Positions 18,230-27,823 are shown, counted from the stretch's first letter. The stretch is DNA of 64,000 nucleotides from Pelagimonas varians (GCF_003208435.1 NZ_QKMF01000019.1:1-64000); one strand, 5' to 3'. Program-made: numbers and translations. Notes: a model not told the origin generated them from the letters alone.

Positions 18230-19197
18230 GCCGCCCTCAGATCATGGTGATGTCCCCTGTTTTGCCAGCCGCCTTTCGCGTGCTGGAGGCAAAGTTTGAT
18301 CTTTTACGGTGTGACGAAGCAACGGATCGTGAGGCCTTTTTGCGGGCGCATGGCAAGGACTGTCGCGCCGTCATCATTAAAGGCCACGACAGCTTTGGCC
18401 GACCGGAATTGCAGTTGATGCCAAAACTCGAAGTTGTGTCCTGTATGACAGCTGGATTTGAGGCAATTGACGCAAGCGCGCTTCATGCAGACGGAGTTTT
18501 GCTGAGCAATACGTCCTTTGCTCTCAAAGACGACGTGGCTGATACGGCGGTGATGTTGATCCTTGCGGCCACGCGCCAGCTTGTTTCTTGCGATGCTTAT
18601 GTGCGGACCGGTGATTGGGGGCAAAATGGGCCATATCCGTTGTTGTCCAGTCTCACGGGGAAACGCGCGGGTATTCTTGGGCTTGGAGTGATCGGGCAAG
18701 AAATCGCAGCCCGGCTAAAACCGATGCGTCTAGAGGTCGGGTATTGTAGCCGCCGGAAAAGAGAGACTGACCTGACGTATTTTGCCGATCCTGAAGAACT
18801 GGCTGACTGGTCCGATATTTTGATTGTTGTTGTTCCGGGCGGATCTGAGACGCTCGATCTGGTCAATCACAATGTCCTTTCAAAACTGGGGCCCAATGGC
18901 ACGCTGATCAATGTCGCACGCGGTAGTGTTGTTGATGAGACCGCGCTAATCGACTGTTTAAAAACGGGTAAATTGGGGGGAGCAGGTCTTGACGTCTATA
19001 AGAACGAACCCAATCCTGACCCTGCGCTGACGCGCCTTAAGACTGTCGTTCTCAATCCTCACCACGCAAGCGGCACGATCGAAACGCGCAATGCCATGTC
19101 GCACTTGGCAGTGGACAATCTCATCGCTCACTTTCAAGGCGCGCGGCTTCTCACGCCGGTCGATGGGCCGCGTCCCAAGTACAAGGCATCAACATGA
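18226..19197 (+). CDS. D-isomer specific 2-hydroxyacid dehydrogenase
   Basis: 323-residue NAD(P)-dependent oxidoreductase. The Rossmann motif GILGLGVIGQEIAARL (about 142-157), catalytic Arg in NVARGSVVDETAL, Glu in DVYKNEPNPD, and His in NPHHASGTIETR are all present, so it should be active. The family interconverts D-2-hydroxyacids and 2-oxoacids (glyoxylate/hydroxypyruvate, phenylpyruvate and others). It is encoded within the ABC transporter operon with ATGA overlaps on both sides, so it most likely acts on the imported compound or its first product, which would feed a 2-oxoacid to the RraA-like aldolase downstream. Substrate specificity is inference. Confidence 0.88.
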   Translation: MSRPQIMVMSPVLPAAFRVLEAKFDLLRCDEATDREAFLRAHGKDCRAVIIKGHDSFGRPELQLMPKLEVVSCMTAGFEAIDASALHADGVLLSNTSFALKDDVADTAVMLILAATRQLVSCDAYVRTGDWGQNGPYPLLSSLTGKRAGILGLGVIGQEIAARLKPMRLEVGYCSRRKRETDLTYFADPEELADWSDILIVVVPGGSETLDLVNHNVLSKLGPNGTLINVARGSVVDETALIDCLKTGKLGGAGLDVYKNEPNPDPALTRLKTVVLNPHHASGTIETRNAMSHLAVDNLIAHFQGARLLTPVDGPRPKYKAST

Positions 19198-20234
19198 AGC
19201 AGACACTTGCATACTTTCGATGGCCATTTGTGTTTACGGCCCTCGGATTGGTTTTGGCGTATTGGCTTGGCTATCACACGACCGGCACAATTTCCGGCGC
19301 GATGTCCTTCTTTTTGATTGGCTGCATTCTGGCTGTACTCGAAATCTCGTTGAGTTTCGATAATGCCATCGTCAACGCCAACATTCTCAAAACGATGGAC
19401 CCCAAATGGCAGCACAGGTTTTTGACATGGGGCATTTTGATCGCGGTCTTCGGGATGCGGATCGTCTTCCCTTTGGCCATTGTTGTGTTGGCCGCCAAAA
19501 TCGGCCCGATTTCCGCGATTGTTCTCGCGGCGACAGAGCCTCTGGAATATGGGCGGATCATGGATGACGCCCATATCGGGATTTCCGCTTTTGGTGGCAC
19601 CTTCTTGATGATGGTTTCGCTGACCTACTTTATCGATCAATCCAAAGAGGTCGATTGGATCAAGTCAGTGGAATGCCGCTTGCGCAGTCTGGCCTCTATT
19701 CGCGGTTTGGAAATCGCCGTAGTCCTGTTTGCTGCACTGATGCTGGCCAGTGCATTGCCCCTCGGAAAAAGCGCGACGTTCCTGTTCGCGGCCGTCTGCG
19801 GTTTGGTGACCTTTTTGGCTGTAGAATTGGTGGCACACTTTCTCGACTCGGAAAAGGAAGTGAAAAGCGCGGCAGCCAAAGGTGGGTTCGGGGCCTTTTT
19901 GTATCTTGAGGTTCTTGACGCCAGCTTTTCGTTTGACGGTGTGATCGGAGCTTTTGCACTGACGCAAAATCTGTTTTTGATCGCGATTGGTCTTGGGATT
20001 GGCGCATTTTATGTCCGGTCGATGACAATTATGCTGGTTGAACGAAACACCCTGTCCGAATTTCGGTATCTCGAACATGGGGCATTCTATTCGGTGTTGG
20101 CACTTTCCATCATTATGTATGCCCAGTCCCTTTTGCATATCCCCGAGCTTTTTACCGGACTGATCGGCGCAGCGTTAATCAGTCTGTCCTTGTACTCTTC
20201 AATTAGACATAACAATGCCGAGCAAAATACATGA
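19194..20234 (+). CDS. DUF475 family membrane protein (TerC-like)
   Basis: 346 residues with about eight or nine membrane helices. Two acidic repeat motifs typical of the TerC superfamily lie inside helices: LEISLSFDNAIVNANIL near residues 49-65 and EVLDASFSFDGVIGAFALT near 240-258. Related TerC/Alx proteins export manganese; DUF475 itself is not characterised. Its position in the middle of a catabolic operon with ATGA overlap upstream is unexpected. It could export a metal or a by-product, or participate in uptake. I see no defect in the frame. Confidence 0.82.
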   Translation: MKQTLAYFRWPFVFTALGLVLAYWLGYHTTGTISGAMSFFLIGCILAVLEISLSFDNAIVNANILKTMDPKWQHRFLTWGILIAVFGMRIVFPLAIVVLAAKIGPISAIVLAATEPLEYGRIMDDAHIGISAFGGTFLMMVSLTYFIDQSKEVDWIKSVECRLRSLASIRGLEIAVVLFAALMLASALPLGKSATFLFAAVCGLVTFLAVELVAHFLDSEKEVKSAAAKGGFGAFLYLEVLDASFSFDGVIGAFALTQNLFLIAIGLGIGAFYVRSMTIMLVERNTLSEFRYLEHGAFYSVLALSIIMYAQSLLHIPELFTGLIGAALISLSLYSSIRHNNAEQNT

Positions 20235-20284
20235 CCACTCACGCCCAAGAACTAGATTCGCAACAACACAAAAAAGGAAACCCG

Positions 20285-21010
20285 ATGTCCGAACACCCGC
20301 TCTCATCAGAAACCAGAGAACTTCTGGAAAAGGTTTCCGTCGCGACGCTTGCCACAGCTCTTTATAAACGTGGCCTGCGCAATCAGGTCATTCAGGATGT
20401 TCGTCCAGTTGCTCGAAAAGGCAAGAATATGGTCGGACCGGCCTTTACCCTGCGCTATATGCCGGCCCGAGAAGATCGCAATCAGTTGGTAGAGTTTCGC
20501 AACCCGATGCATCCGCAGCGTCATGCAGTTGAAACCTGCCCTGCTGGTCATGTGATGGTCATGGACAGCCGCAAGAGCGCCTATGCCGCCTCAGCTGGGG
20601 ATATTTTGATTACACGCCTGATGATGCGCGGTGCCGCCGGGGTCGTGACCGACGGTGGATTTCGCGATGCGATGAACATCGGAGAGCTAGAGATGCCCTC
20701 GTATCACAGCCGGCCCTCTAGCCCGACCAACCTCACCACCAACGAAGCCATAGACATCAATGTCCCTATCGGCTGCGGAGATGCGCCGGTTTTCCCGGGC
20801 GACATTCTGGTGGGTGACGACGACAGTGTGATCGTTATTCCCGCGTATATGGCCGAAGAAGTTGCCAAGGAAGCCGTTGAAATGACCGCCTTTGAGGATT
20901 TTGCGCTGAGCAGGGTTCAATCAGGCGCATCAATCATTGGCCTGTACCCCGCGACCAAAGAAGAAAATCTCAAAGAATTTAATGAGTGGCGTGCCGAGAA
21001 CGGTCGCTAA
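20285..21010 (+). CDS. RraA family protein (4-hydroxy-4-methyl-2-oxoglutarate aldolase-like)
   Basis: 241 residues with the RraA/HMG-aldolase fold. The active-site stretch RGAAGVVTDGGFRDAMNI (about 117-134) carries the conserved Arg-Asp pair that binds the 2-oxoacid and divalent metal, and GCGDAPVFPGDILVGDDDSV is the conserved C-terminal block. Family enzymes cleave 4-hydroxy-2-oxoacids to pyruvate and/or decarboxylate oxaloacetate; others inhibit RNase E. With a hydroxyacid dehydrogenase and transporter upstream, an aldolase/decarboxylase role is more likely than RNase control. The start at 20285 is supported by AAGGAAA five bases upstream and by family length; an in-frame ATG at 20231 overlaps the previous stop as ATGA and is the alternative. 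Last gene of the operon. Confidence 0.82.
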   Translation: MSEHPLSSETRELLEKVSVATLATALYKRGLRNQVIQDVRPVARKGKNMVGPAFTLRYMPAREDRNQLVEFRNPMHPQRHAVETCPAGHVMVMDSRKSAYAASAGDILITRLMMRGAAGVVTDGGFRDAMNIGELEMPSYHSRPSSPTNLTTNEAIDINVPIGCGDAPVFPGDILVGDDDSVIVIPAYMAEEVAKEAVEMTAFEDFALSRVQSGASIIGLYPATKEENLKEFNEWRAENGR

Positions 21011-21031
21011 CGGGCAGTTCTAATGGATCAA

Positions 21032-21077
21032 AGTGTTGCGAGCGCGAAACTTGGGCGTTGAGTTTCGCGCGAACACT
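21032..21077 (+). terminator. Hairpin downstream of the RraA-like gene
   Basis: GCGCGAAACT (21042-21051) pairs perfectly with AGTTTCGCGC (21061-21070), and flanking AGTGTT (21032-21037) pairs with AACACT (21072-21077) across an internal loop. No T-run follows, so it may be a 3'-end stabiliser or a Rho-assisted stop rather than a simple intrinsic terminator. It marks the 3' end of the transporter operon. Confidence 0.5.
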
Positions 21078-21378
21078 CCGTTGGGTTCACGTATTGCACA
21101 GCCGCCCGTAGATGCCACAACAACCAGCCTAAAAAGGGCAGGATCAATTCGGGTGAGATTTTGACCGGCGAGTTGCACCTGTCGCTGAACGGGTAAACCT
21201 AGGCTCTAGGTCTGGTGCAAAACCGGACAAGGTCGCTGCCTTATCCCGGAAAACCAACCAATGTCAGTGTCGTTAGAAAGGGCAAATTACTTGCCTATCC
21301 TGCAAGCAGGCAGATCAGTTTCGCTGCGGTGGCGCTGTTATCTGGCGAGATGTAAACCAATCCCTCAATCCACACTCA

Positions 21379-21418
21379 AGAAACAAACAACCGCGCAGTT
21401 CTAGTGAACGCGCGGTTG
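21379..21418 (-). terminator. Intrinsic terminator of acnB
   Basis: On the minus strand CAACCGCGC and GCGCGGTTG form a 9-bp stem extended by a 4-bp inner stem (GTTC/GAAC), followed by the T-rich tract TTTGTTTCTT. It lies 70 bases after the acnB stop, in the correct orientation. Confidence 0.8.
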
Positions 21419-21487
21419 CTCAGTATCAGTCTGCGGGCATTCAAGCGAACGGTTGAAACCGGGTTTGCTTAGACTGCCATGCAGGGT

Positions 21488-24274
21488 TTAGTAGTGAACC
21501 GAAAGTGGGTCCAAGGGTTTGCTCATGGGAGGCGCAAAGGTCGTCAGTGTAATTCCTTTCACTGCGGCTTTGTATTCTTCCATGGTTGGCGTCCGGCCAA
21601 GGATGGCAGACAGAACAACAACCGGTGTCGAGGCCAGCAAGGATTCACCGCTCTTCTCGGCTGAGTCTTCTACGACGCGGCCTTTGAACAAACGTGTGGA
21701 CGTGGCCAAGACGGTATCGCCTTTTGCAGCCTTTTCCTGGTTCCCCATGCAAAGGTTACAACCGGGGCGCTCAAGGTACAGAATATTTTCATACTCGGTA
21801 CGGGCCGTTGTTTTGGGGGCTGCATCGTCGAATTCAAACCCGGAATACTTTTGCAAGATACCCCAATCGCCTTCTTCTTTCAGCTCGTCGATGATGTTGT
21901 ACGTCGGAGCTGCAACAACCAAAGGTGCTTTGAATTCAATTTTGGTGCCGTGCTCTTCCAGATTTTTCAACATCTGAGCCACGATTTTCAAGTCGCCTTT
22001 GTGAACCATACATGACCCGACAAAACCCAGATCAACGTGCTTTTCGCCCTTGTAGAAGGATACAGGGCGGATCGTGTCGTGGGTGTAGCGCTTGGAGACA
22101 TCGATGTTGGCCACATCGGGGTCTGCAATCATTGGCTCGACGACTTGATCCAGATCCACAACGAATTCCGCAGCGTATTTGGCGTTCTGGTCAGGTGTCA
22201 GGGCTGGTTTTTCACCGGATTTGATTTCTGCAATCCGCTGATCCGCAATCTTGATCAAGGTGTGCAAGGTCTGGTTTTCATGCTCCATACCCTTGTCGAT
22301 CATGATCTGGATACGGCTTTTGGCGATCTCAAGAGATTCAACCAAAGTGTCGTCTTCAGAGATACAGATGGACGCCTTGGCCTTCATTTCTGCGGACCAG
22401 TCGGTGAAAGTAAACGCTTGGTCAGCAATCAAAGTGCCAATGTGGACTTCGATCACACGGCCTTGGAAAATGTTATCACCAAATTCCTGTAGCATCTGCG
22501 CTTGGGTTGCATGAACCACATCGCGGAAATCCATGTGGTCTTTCAATGTGCCTTTGAAGGTCACTTTGACAGACTCAGGGATCGGCATGGTTGCCTCACC
22601 TGTCGCCAAAGCAAGCGCAACAGTGCCGGAGTCAGCCCCGAAGGCGACGCCTTTTGACATGCGGGTATGCGAGTCGCCGCCGATGATAACCGCCCAGTCA
22701 TCAACCGTGATGTCATTCAGAACCTTGTGAATAACATCGGTCATGGCGTGGTAGACGCCTTTTGGATCGCGCGCGGTCACAAGGCCGAATTTGTTCATAA
22801 AGCTCATCAGCTTTGGAATGTTGGCTTCTGCCTTCAGATCCCAAACAGACGCTGTATGACAGCCGGACTGATAGGCCCCGTCAACTGTCGGGGAAATAAC
22901 TGTCGCAGCCATCCCTTCCAGTTCCTGTGATGTCATCAAGCCGGTTGTATCTTGGGATCCGACAATATTGACCTTCACACGGACATCAGACCCTGCGTGC
23001 AGAACCTTGCCTTCAGCAACGCCAACGGCGTTTTTGTTAAAGATTTTCTCTACGGCAGTCAGGCCTTGGCCTTCGTGCGATACTTCTTTGGACGGTGCAT
23101 AAACCACCGGAGGAACAACCCCGAGGACTTCTGCCGCGAGAGTTTGCAGCTTTTTGCCAAAGACAATCGCGTAAGAGCCACCGGCTTTGATGAACTCTAC
23201 GTTTTGGGGAATGAAAGCCGAGGAAACGTCGACAAGCTCTTTGTCGCCATCTTCGTTATACAGCTTCTTTTCCTTGGTGTTGATTGTCAGAACGGTGCCT
23301 GTATCAACCGAGTATACTTTTTCAAGGATCGGGTCGCCATTGTTGCCCATGATCGGGTTGCCGTCAGCATCCAGCTTTTTGACCCAGTTCTTCAGGTCAA
23401 GGCCGATGCCGCCGGTCACGCCGACAGTGGTCAAAAAGATCGGGGACACGCCGTTTGTGCCGCCAACAACAGGAGCAAAGTTCACGAAAGGAACATAGGG
23501 GCTGGCTTGCTTGCCAGTCCAAAGTGCCACGTTGTTCACACCGGACATCCGCGAGGAACCAACACCCATTGTGCCTTTTTCAGCGATCAACATCACCCGT
23601 GCGTCCGGATGCTGTTTTTGCAGGTCTTGAATTTCGGCCTGAGCGGATTCGGAAATCATGCATTTTCCGTGCAGTTCACGGTCAGAGCGCGAATGCGCCT
23701 GATTGCCGGGAGACAGCAAATCGGTCGATACGTCACCTTCGGCGGCGATGTAGGTGACAACCTTAACTTCTTCGTCGATCTCGGGAAGCTTGGTAAAGAA
23801 TTCGGCCTGCGAATAACTTTCAAGGATGTCCTTGGCAATTGCATTGCCAGCTTTGTAGGCTTCCGTCAGACGGTCGGTGTCAGCTTCGTACAAGAACACT
23901 TGGGTCTTGAGTACTTCGGCGGCGGGCAGGGCAACGGCGTCGCTGAGTGCCAGATCCAAGAGCACTTTGACGGACGGGCCGCCCTTCATGTGGGACAGCA
24001 GCTCAAACGCGTAGGTTGCGGAGATTTCTTCAACAACCGCGTTGCCCAGAATGATGTCTTTTAGAAATTCGGCTTTTGCTCCGGCGGCGCTGGTTGTGCC
24101 CGGAATGGTGTTGTAGATAAAGAACTGAAGCGACTCCGCCCGGTGAGCGTTGTCGACGTCTTTTATCTGCTCGATAATCTCACGTGTCAGGGCGTCGCCA
24201 TCAATAGGCTTAGGATGTAAACCCTGCTCTTTCCGCGTTTCGATCTCATTTAGATAGTCTGTGTACAAGCTCAT
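21488..24274 (-). CDS. acnB: Bifunctional aconitate hydratase 2 / 2-methylisocitrate dehydratase
   Basis: 928 residues, full length for AcnB. The N-terminal HEAT-like domain begins MSLYTDYLNEIETRKEQGLH. Mid-protein blocks include GTMGVGSSRMSGVNNVALWT and GGDSHTRMSKGVAFGADSGT. The three 4Fe-4S cysteines are visible as VGSCMVHKGD and PGCNLCMGNQEKA near the C-terminus. It isomerises citrate to isocitrate in the TCA cycle and also hydrates 2-methylaconitate in the methylcitrate cycle. It is a single-gene unit: its own terminator lies downstream and a 449-bp non-coding region upstream. The ATG is preceded by a modest GAGG. Confidence 0.97.
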   Translation of the reverse strand: MSLYTDYLNEIETRKEQGLHPKPIDGDALTREIIEQIKDVDNAHRAESLQFFIYNTIPGTTSAAGAKAEFLKDIILGNAVVEEISATYAFELLSHMKGGPSVKVLLDLALSDAVALPAAEVLKTQVFLYEADTDRLTEAYKAGNAIAKDILESYSQAEFFTKLPEIDEEVKVVTYIAAEGDVSTDLLSPGNQAHSRSDRELHGKCMISESAQAEIQDLQKQHPDARVMLIAEKGTMGVGSSRMSGVNNVALWTGKQASPYVPFVNFAPVVGGTNGVSPIFLTTVGVTGGIGLDLKNWVKKLDADGNPIMGNNGDPILEKVYSVDTGTVLTINTKEKKLYNEDGDKELVDVSSAFIPQNVEFIKAGGSYAIVFGKKLQTLAAEVLGVVPPVVYAPSKEVSHEGQGLTAVEKIFNKNAVGVAEGKVLHAGSDVRVKVNIVGSQDTTGLMTSQELEGMAATVISPTVDGAYQSGCHTASVWDLKAEANIPKLMSFMNKFGLVTARDPKGVYHAMTDVIHKVLNDITVDDWAVIIGGDSHTRMSKGVAFGADSGTVALALATGEATMPIPESVKVTFKGTLKDHMDFRDVVHATQAQMLQEFGDNIFQGRVIEVHIGTLIADQAFTFTDWSAEMKAKASICISEDDTLVESLEIAKSRIQIMIDKGMEHENQTLHTLIKIADQRIAEIKSGEKPALTPDQNAKYAAEFVVDLDQVVEPMIADPDVANIDVSKRYTHDTIRPVSFYKGEKHVDLGFVGSCMVHKGDLKIVAQMLKNLEEHGTKIEFKAPLVVAAPTYNIIDELKEEGDWGILQKYSGFEFDDAAPKTTARTEYENILYLERPGCNLCMGNQEKAAKGDTVLATSTRLFKGRVVEDSAEKSGESLLASTPVVVLSAILGRTPTMEEYKAAVKGITLTTFAPPMSKPLDPLSVHY

Positions 24275-24723
24275 AGAGGCCTCGAAGATTAAGCGTTAAA
24301 AGAAGCTTAAACGCCGGGGCCAGTACAACGTCCAGACCTGCGTAAAGCCAACTGTATGCCGTCGTATACCGAGGGTGATGTGTTTGCAAGATTTTTGACG
24401 GCGGCATGATGTCTCACATGCGTGTACGCATCCATTTTTGACGTGGCGCGGTTGCGAATCTCACTTTCTGGACTTCGGCAATGATGGCAGACCGTATAGG
24501 CATCCGCTGTGCAATAACAGTCAACTTTGCCTTGTTTTATAATGTTGAAACGCTCTGGCTGATTTGAACACATCGATGCCAGTTGTTGTGGGGCAAGATG
24601 GTGCAGGCGCTCATTGTTTATCCGCAAAGAGGGAAGGGCGTTGGGGCTCCCGTTGACCTTTCTTTCGAAAGGGCTTTGTATCCCCAAAAGGCTTGCGACA
24701 TGGTGGGCGAGCGGGGAGGCAGC
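24275..24723. other. Divergent intergenic region between acnB and GMC oxidoreductase
   Basis: 449 bp without a supported gene; the frames open on either strand have no family-like content. It should contain the promoters of acnB (leftward) and of the GMC gene (rightward). A TATAAT hexamer at 24538-24543 on the plus strand is a possible -10, but no good -35 stands at the right distance. Confidence 0.4.
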
Positions 24724-26343
24724 ATGGCGCATGCAACAGTTTTGGACGGCGATTTCGACTATATTATCGTGGGTGCGGGGACTGCTGGCTGCGTTCTGGC
24801 CAACCGCCTGAGTGAAGACCCAAAATGTCGGGTGCTGCTGCTTGAGGCTGGGGGTTCAGATAACTACCACTGGGTGCATATCCCGGTGGGATACCTGTAC
24901 TGCATTGGCAATCCACGCACCGACTGGATGATGAAAACAGCCGAAGAGCCGGGCTTGAACGGCCGGTCACTGGTCTATCCGCGCGGCAAGGTTCTGGGCG
25001 GCTGCACCTCGGTCAACGGTATGATTTACATGCGCGGGCAGGCGGCGGATTATGATATCTGGCGTCAGATGGGCAATACCGGCTGGGGCTGGGATGATGT
25101 GTTGCCCTATTTTTTGAAGTCCGAAGATCATCACCAAGGTAACAGCGACATGCATCGCGGTGGCGGCGAATGGAAGGTCACCAAACAGCGGGTCGAATGG
25201 GAAATTCTGGGAGCCGTTCAGGAGGGGGCGAAAGAATTTGGCATCCAGCCACGGCCCGATTTCAATGATGGCAACAACGAAGGGTCCGGTTTCTTTGAGG
25301 TGAACCAAAAGGCGGGTGTGCGTTGGAATACGGCCAAGGCATTCCTGCGGCCGGCGCAAAAGCGCCCCAACCTGCGGGTTCTAACCCATGCCGAAACGGA
25401 AACTCTGGTGCTGGAGGGCACGCGAGTGACCGGTGTCCGATTTCGCCACAAGGGGCAGCTAAAGGTTGCCACTGCGCAGGCCGAAGTCTTGCTGGCGGCG
25501 GGCTCGATCAATTCTCCTAAAATCATGGAGCTGTCCGGCATTGGTCGGCCTGACGTTTTGTCCAAACACGGGATCGAAACCAAACACGCAAAAAGCGGCG
25601 TGGGTGAAAACCTTCAGGATCACTTGCAAATCAGAACCGTATACAAAGTCAAAAACGCCAAAACTTTGAATACCATGGCCAATAGTCTGATCGGCAAGGC
25701 CAAGATTGGTTTGCAATATGCAATGATGCAAACCGGCCCGATGTCGATGGCACCCAGTCAGTTCGGGATGTTCACCAAGTCCGATCCGGCTTTGGAAACA
25801 CCGGATTTGGAATATCATGTACAGCCGCTTTCCACAGATAGATTGGGCGATCCGCTGCATCCGTTTCCCGCGATCACCATGTCCGTTTGTAACTTGCGTC
25901 CTGAAAGTGTGGGGGCCAGTCACATCCAAACCGCTGATGTCGAAACACAGCCCGATATCAAGCTTAATTACCTGTCCACAGAGCGAGACAAGGCCGTTGC
26001 GGTGAACTCTGTAAAACAAGCGCGCCAAGTCATGACCGCCAAAGCTTTGGCGCAATATGAGCCGGAGGAAATCCTTCCGGGACCATCCGTTCACAGTGAA
26101 GAGGATTTGTTGAAATCCGTTGGCGATATTGCCACCACAATTTTCCATCCCGTTGGCACCTGCAAAATGGGCAGTGATGAACACGCAGTTGTGGACACGC
26201 AATTGCGGGTGCACGGGCTACAGGGGTTGCGGGTGGTTGATGCGTCGATCATGCCGAAAATCGTGTCGGGCAACACGGCATCACCGGTTATCATGATCGC
26301 GGAAAAGGCGGCGGACATGATACGCGCCGCCGCCAAGTCCTAA
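24724..26343 (+). CDS. GMC family FAD-dependent oxidoreductase (choline/alcohol dehydrogenase-like)
   Basis: 539 residues. The FAD-binding motif YIIVGAGTAGCVLANRLSED lies near residues 13-32, and the GMC signatures RGKVLGGCTSVNGMIYMRG and GSINSPKIMELSGIG are present. C-terminal blocks HPVGTCKMG and DASIMPKIVSGNTASPVIMI carry the catalytic histidine region. Such enzymes oxidise an alcohol to an aldehyde; choline is only one of many possible substrates. It lacks neighbouring betB/betI genes, so betA is not claimed. ATG 24724 is preceded by GGGGAGG, and this gives the standard N-terminus; the longer frame is out of family. It converges with the orphan binding-protein gene, with only four bases between stops. 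Confidence 0.9.
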   Translation: MAHATVLDGDFDYIIVGAGTAGCVLANRLSEDPKCRVLLLEAGGSDNYHWVHIPVGYLYCIGNPRTDWMMKTAEEPGLNGRSLVYPRGKVLGGCTSVNGMIYMRGQAADYDIWRQMGNTGWGWDDVLPYFLKSEDHHQGNSDMHRGGGEWKVTKQRVEWEILGAVQEGAKEFGIQPRPDFNDGNNEGSGFFEVNQKAGVRWNTAKAFLRPAQKRPNLRVLTHAETETLVLEGTRVTGVRFRHKGQLKVATAQAEVLLAAGSINSPKIMELSGIGRPDVLSKHGIETKHAKSGVGENLQDHLQIRTVYKVKNAKTLNTMANSLIGKAKIGLQYAMMQTGPMSMAPSQFGMFTKSDPALETPDLEYHVQPLSTDRLGDPLHPFPAITMSVCNLRPESVGASHIQTADVETQPDIKLNYLSTERDKAVAVNSVKQARQVMTAKALAQYEPEEILPGPSVHSEEDLLKSVGDIATTIFHPVGTCKMGSDEHAVVDTQLRVHGLQGLRVVDASIMPKIVSGNTASPVIMIAEKAADMIRAAAKS

Positions 26344-26347
26344 CTGC

Positions 26348-27823
26348 TTATTCAGTCCAGCGCACGCCGGTCAAATCCGTGGCTTGTGTCGGCTGATTGA
26401 GCCATAACCCCTCAAGGCGGGCATCTGCGACTGTTGGATAGGCCAGTTGAAACAGGTAGCCGTTCACATAATCCTCGGAGATGATGGTCTGCGCCTTTGC
26501 CATCAGATCGGCGCGGGCGGTTTCATCTGTTGTGCCGGTTAGCTCGGTCATCAAGGCTTGGAAATCAGCATTGTCATACTGGAAATAGTATTCGGGCCGC
26601 GCGTAGATCCCGATGTCAAAAGGTTCCGTGTGGCTGACAATGGTCAGGCCGAAATCCTTGCCACGGAACACTTCTTCCAGCCATTGGGCCCATTCCAAAT
26701 TGCTGATTTCCGTCTGGATACCGACGTCGCGCAGTTGGGCAGCAATGATTTCACCGCCGCGGCGGGCGTAGGATGGAGGTGGCAATTTGAGCGTGGTGGT
26801 AAACCCGTCCGGCAGGCCTGCTTCGACAAGCAGGGCTTTGGCCTTTTCGGGATCATAATTCGAGTTGCCGGTCAGATCGACATAGGCTGGGTTATGCGGG
26901 GCGAAATGGGTGCCGATCGGGGTGCCCAGACCAAACATAGCCCCGTCGATGATATCTTGCCGGTTGATTGCATGGGCGATGGCCTTGCGGACAAGGACAT
27001 TGTCGAGTGGCGGCAAGAGGTTGTTGGTTGAGAGAATTGTTTCACCTTCGGTCGATCCAACAAGCACCTGAAACCTTGGGTCTGCTTCAAACTGTGGCAG
27101 GTTTTCGGGGGCCGGATAGCCCGCAAACGCATCAATGTCTTGGGCCATCATCGCGGCAAAACCGGCGGTCGGGTCAGAGATAAACTTGAAAGTCGCCTCT
27201 GTCAGAGCGGGTTTTTCGCCCCAGTAGGCGTCATTCTGGGTCAGTTTAATGCTGTCGCCCTGTTTCCATTCGGCGAACTTGAAAGGACCGGTGCCAATCG
27301 GGGTCTGCTTAATGCCCTCAATGGATTCGGGCGCGACGATCACAGCATCCCCCCAAGCCATATTGAACAGAAAATTTCCGTCGGGCGCGGATAGGATGAC
27401 TTCGACCACCATCGGGTCGACAACATTCACTTCGGCAATTCCGGCGAAAAGCGCCTTTTGGGCATTGGCGCTGTCTTCGGCGCGGGCCCGATCCAAGCTG
27501 AATTTGACATCGCCTGCGTTCATGCTGGTCCCGTCATGAAAAATCACGCCGCCTTGCAGGGTAAAGGTGTAGATCAAGCCGGTGTCACTGATTGTCCAGC
27601 TTTTGGCCAGGCCGGGCACCACGGCACCGGTTTCGGTGAAACGTGTCAGACCTTCGAAGACGTTTGAGTATAGAACGCTGTCGATGGCACCGGCGGCTGC
27701 AGATGTCGGATCCAAATGCGGTGGTTCTAGCTGAATGGCGATGGTCAGATCGGTTTGCTGGGCCTGTGCAGCGCCAGCTAGAAAGGTCGCAGCCAACAGG
27801 GCTTTGCGAAAATGTGTCATCAT
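26348..27823 (-). CDS. Orphan ABC transporter substrate-binding protein (family 5)
   Basis: 491 residues; signal peptide MTHFRKALLAATFLAGAAQA with cleavage after AQA. Family 5 features: LEPPHLDPTSAAAGAID near the N-terminus, YTFTLQGGVIFHDGTSMNAG, GTGPFKFAEWKQGDSIKLTQ, NDAYWGEKPALTEATF and VRKAIAHAINRQDIIDG. It binds a small organic ligand in the periplasm. No permease or ATPase gene is next to it, so it must work with a transporter encoded elsewhere or serve as a receptor. Two ATGs are adjacent; the second (27820) has better spacing from GGGAGA, the first is given here. It ends four bases from the GMC gene, which is convergent. Confidence 0.88.
   Translation of the reverse strand: MMTHFRKALLAATFLAGAAQAQQTDLTIAIQLEPPHLDPTSAAAGAIDSVLYSNVFEGLTRFTETGAVVPGLAKSWTISDTGLIYTFTLQGGVIFHDGTSMNAGDVKFSLDRARAEDSANAQKALFAGIAEVNVVDPMVVEVILSAPDGNFLFNMAWGDAVIVAPESIEGIKQTPIGTGPFKFAEWKQGDSIKLTQNDAYWGEKPALTEATFKFISDPTAGFAAMMAQDIDAFAGYPAPENLPQFEADPRFQVLVGSTEGETILSTNNLLPPLDNVLVRKAIAHAINRQDIIDGAMFGLGTPIGTHFAPHNPAYVDLTGNSNYDPEKAKALLVEAGLPDGFTTTLKLPPPSYARRGGEIIAAQLRDVGIQTEISNLEWAQWLEEVFRGKDFGLTIVSHTEPFDIGIYARPEYYFQYDNADFQALMTELTGTTDETARADLMAKAQTIISEDYVNGYLFQLAYPTVADARLEGLWLNQPTQATDLTGVRWTE

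Noticed and set aside
20231-20284. Upstream ATG of the RraA-like gene (ATGA overlap with DUF475)
   Set aside because: It adds 18 polar residues not seen in the family and has no good ribosome site, while ATG 20285 has AAGGAAA; it is kept only as an alternative.
21100-21380. Possible remnant of an ABC ATPase C-terminus
   Set aside because: Short open segments are present, but no motif could be matched with confidence.
24307-24732. Minus-strand 141-residue open frame upstream of acnB
   Set aside because: It overlaps the GMC gene start in antisense and has no recognisable domain or ribosome site.
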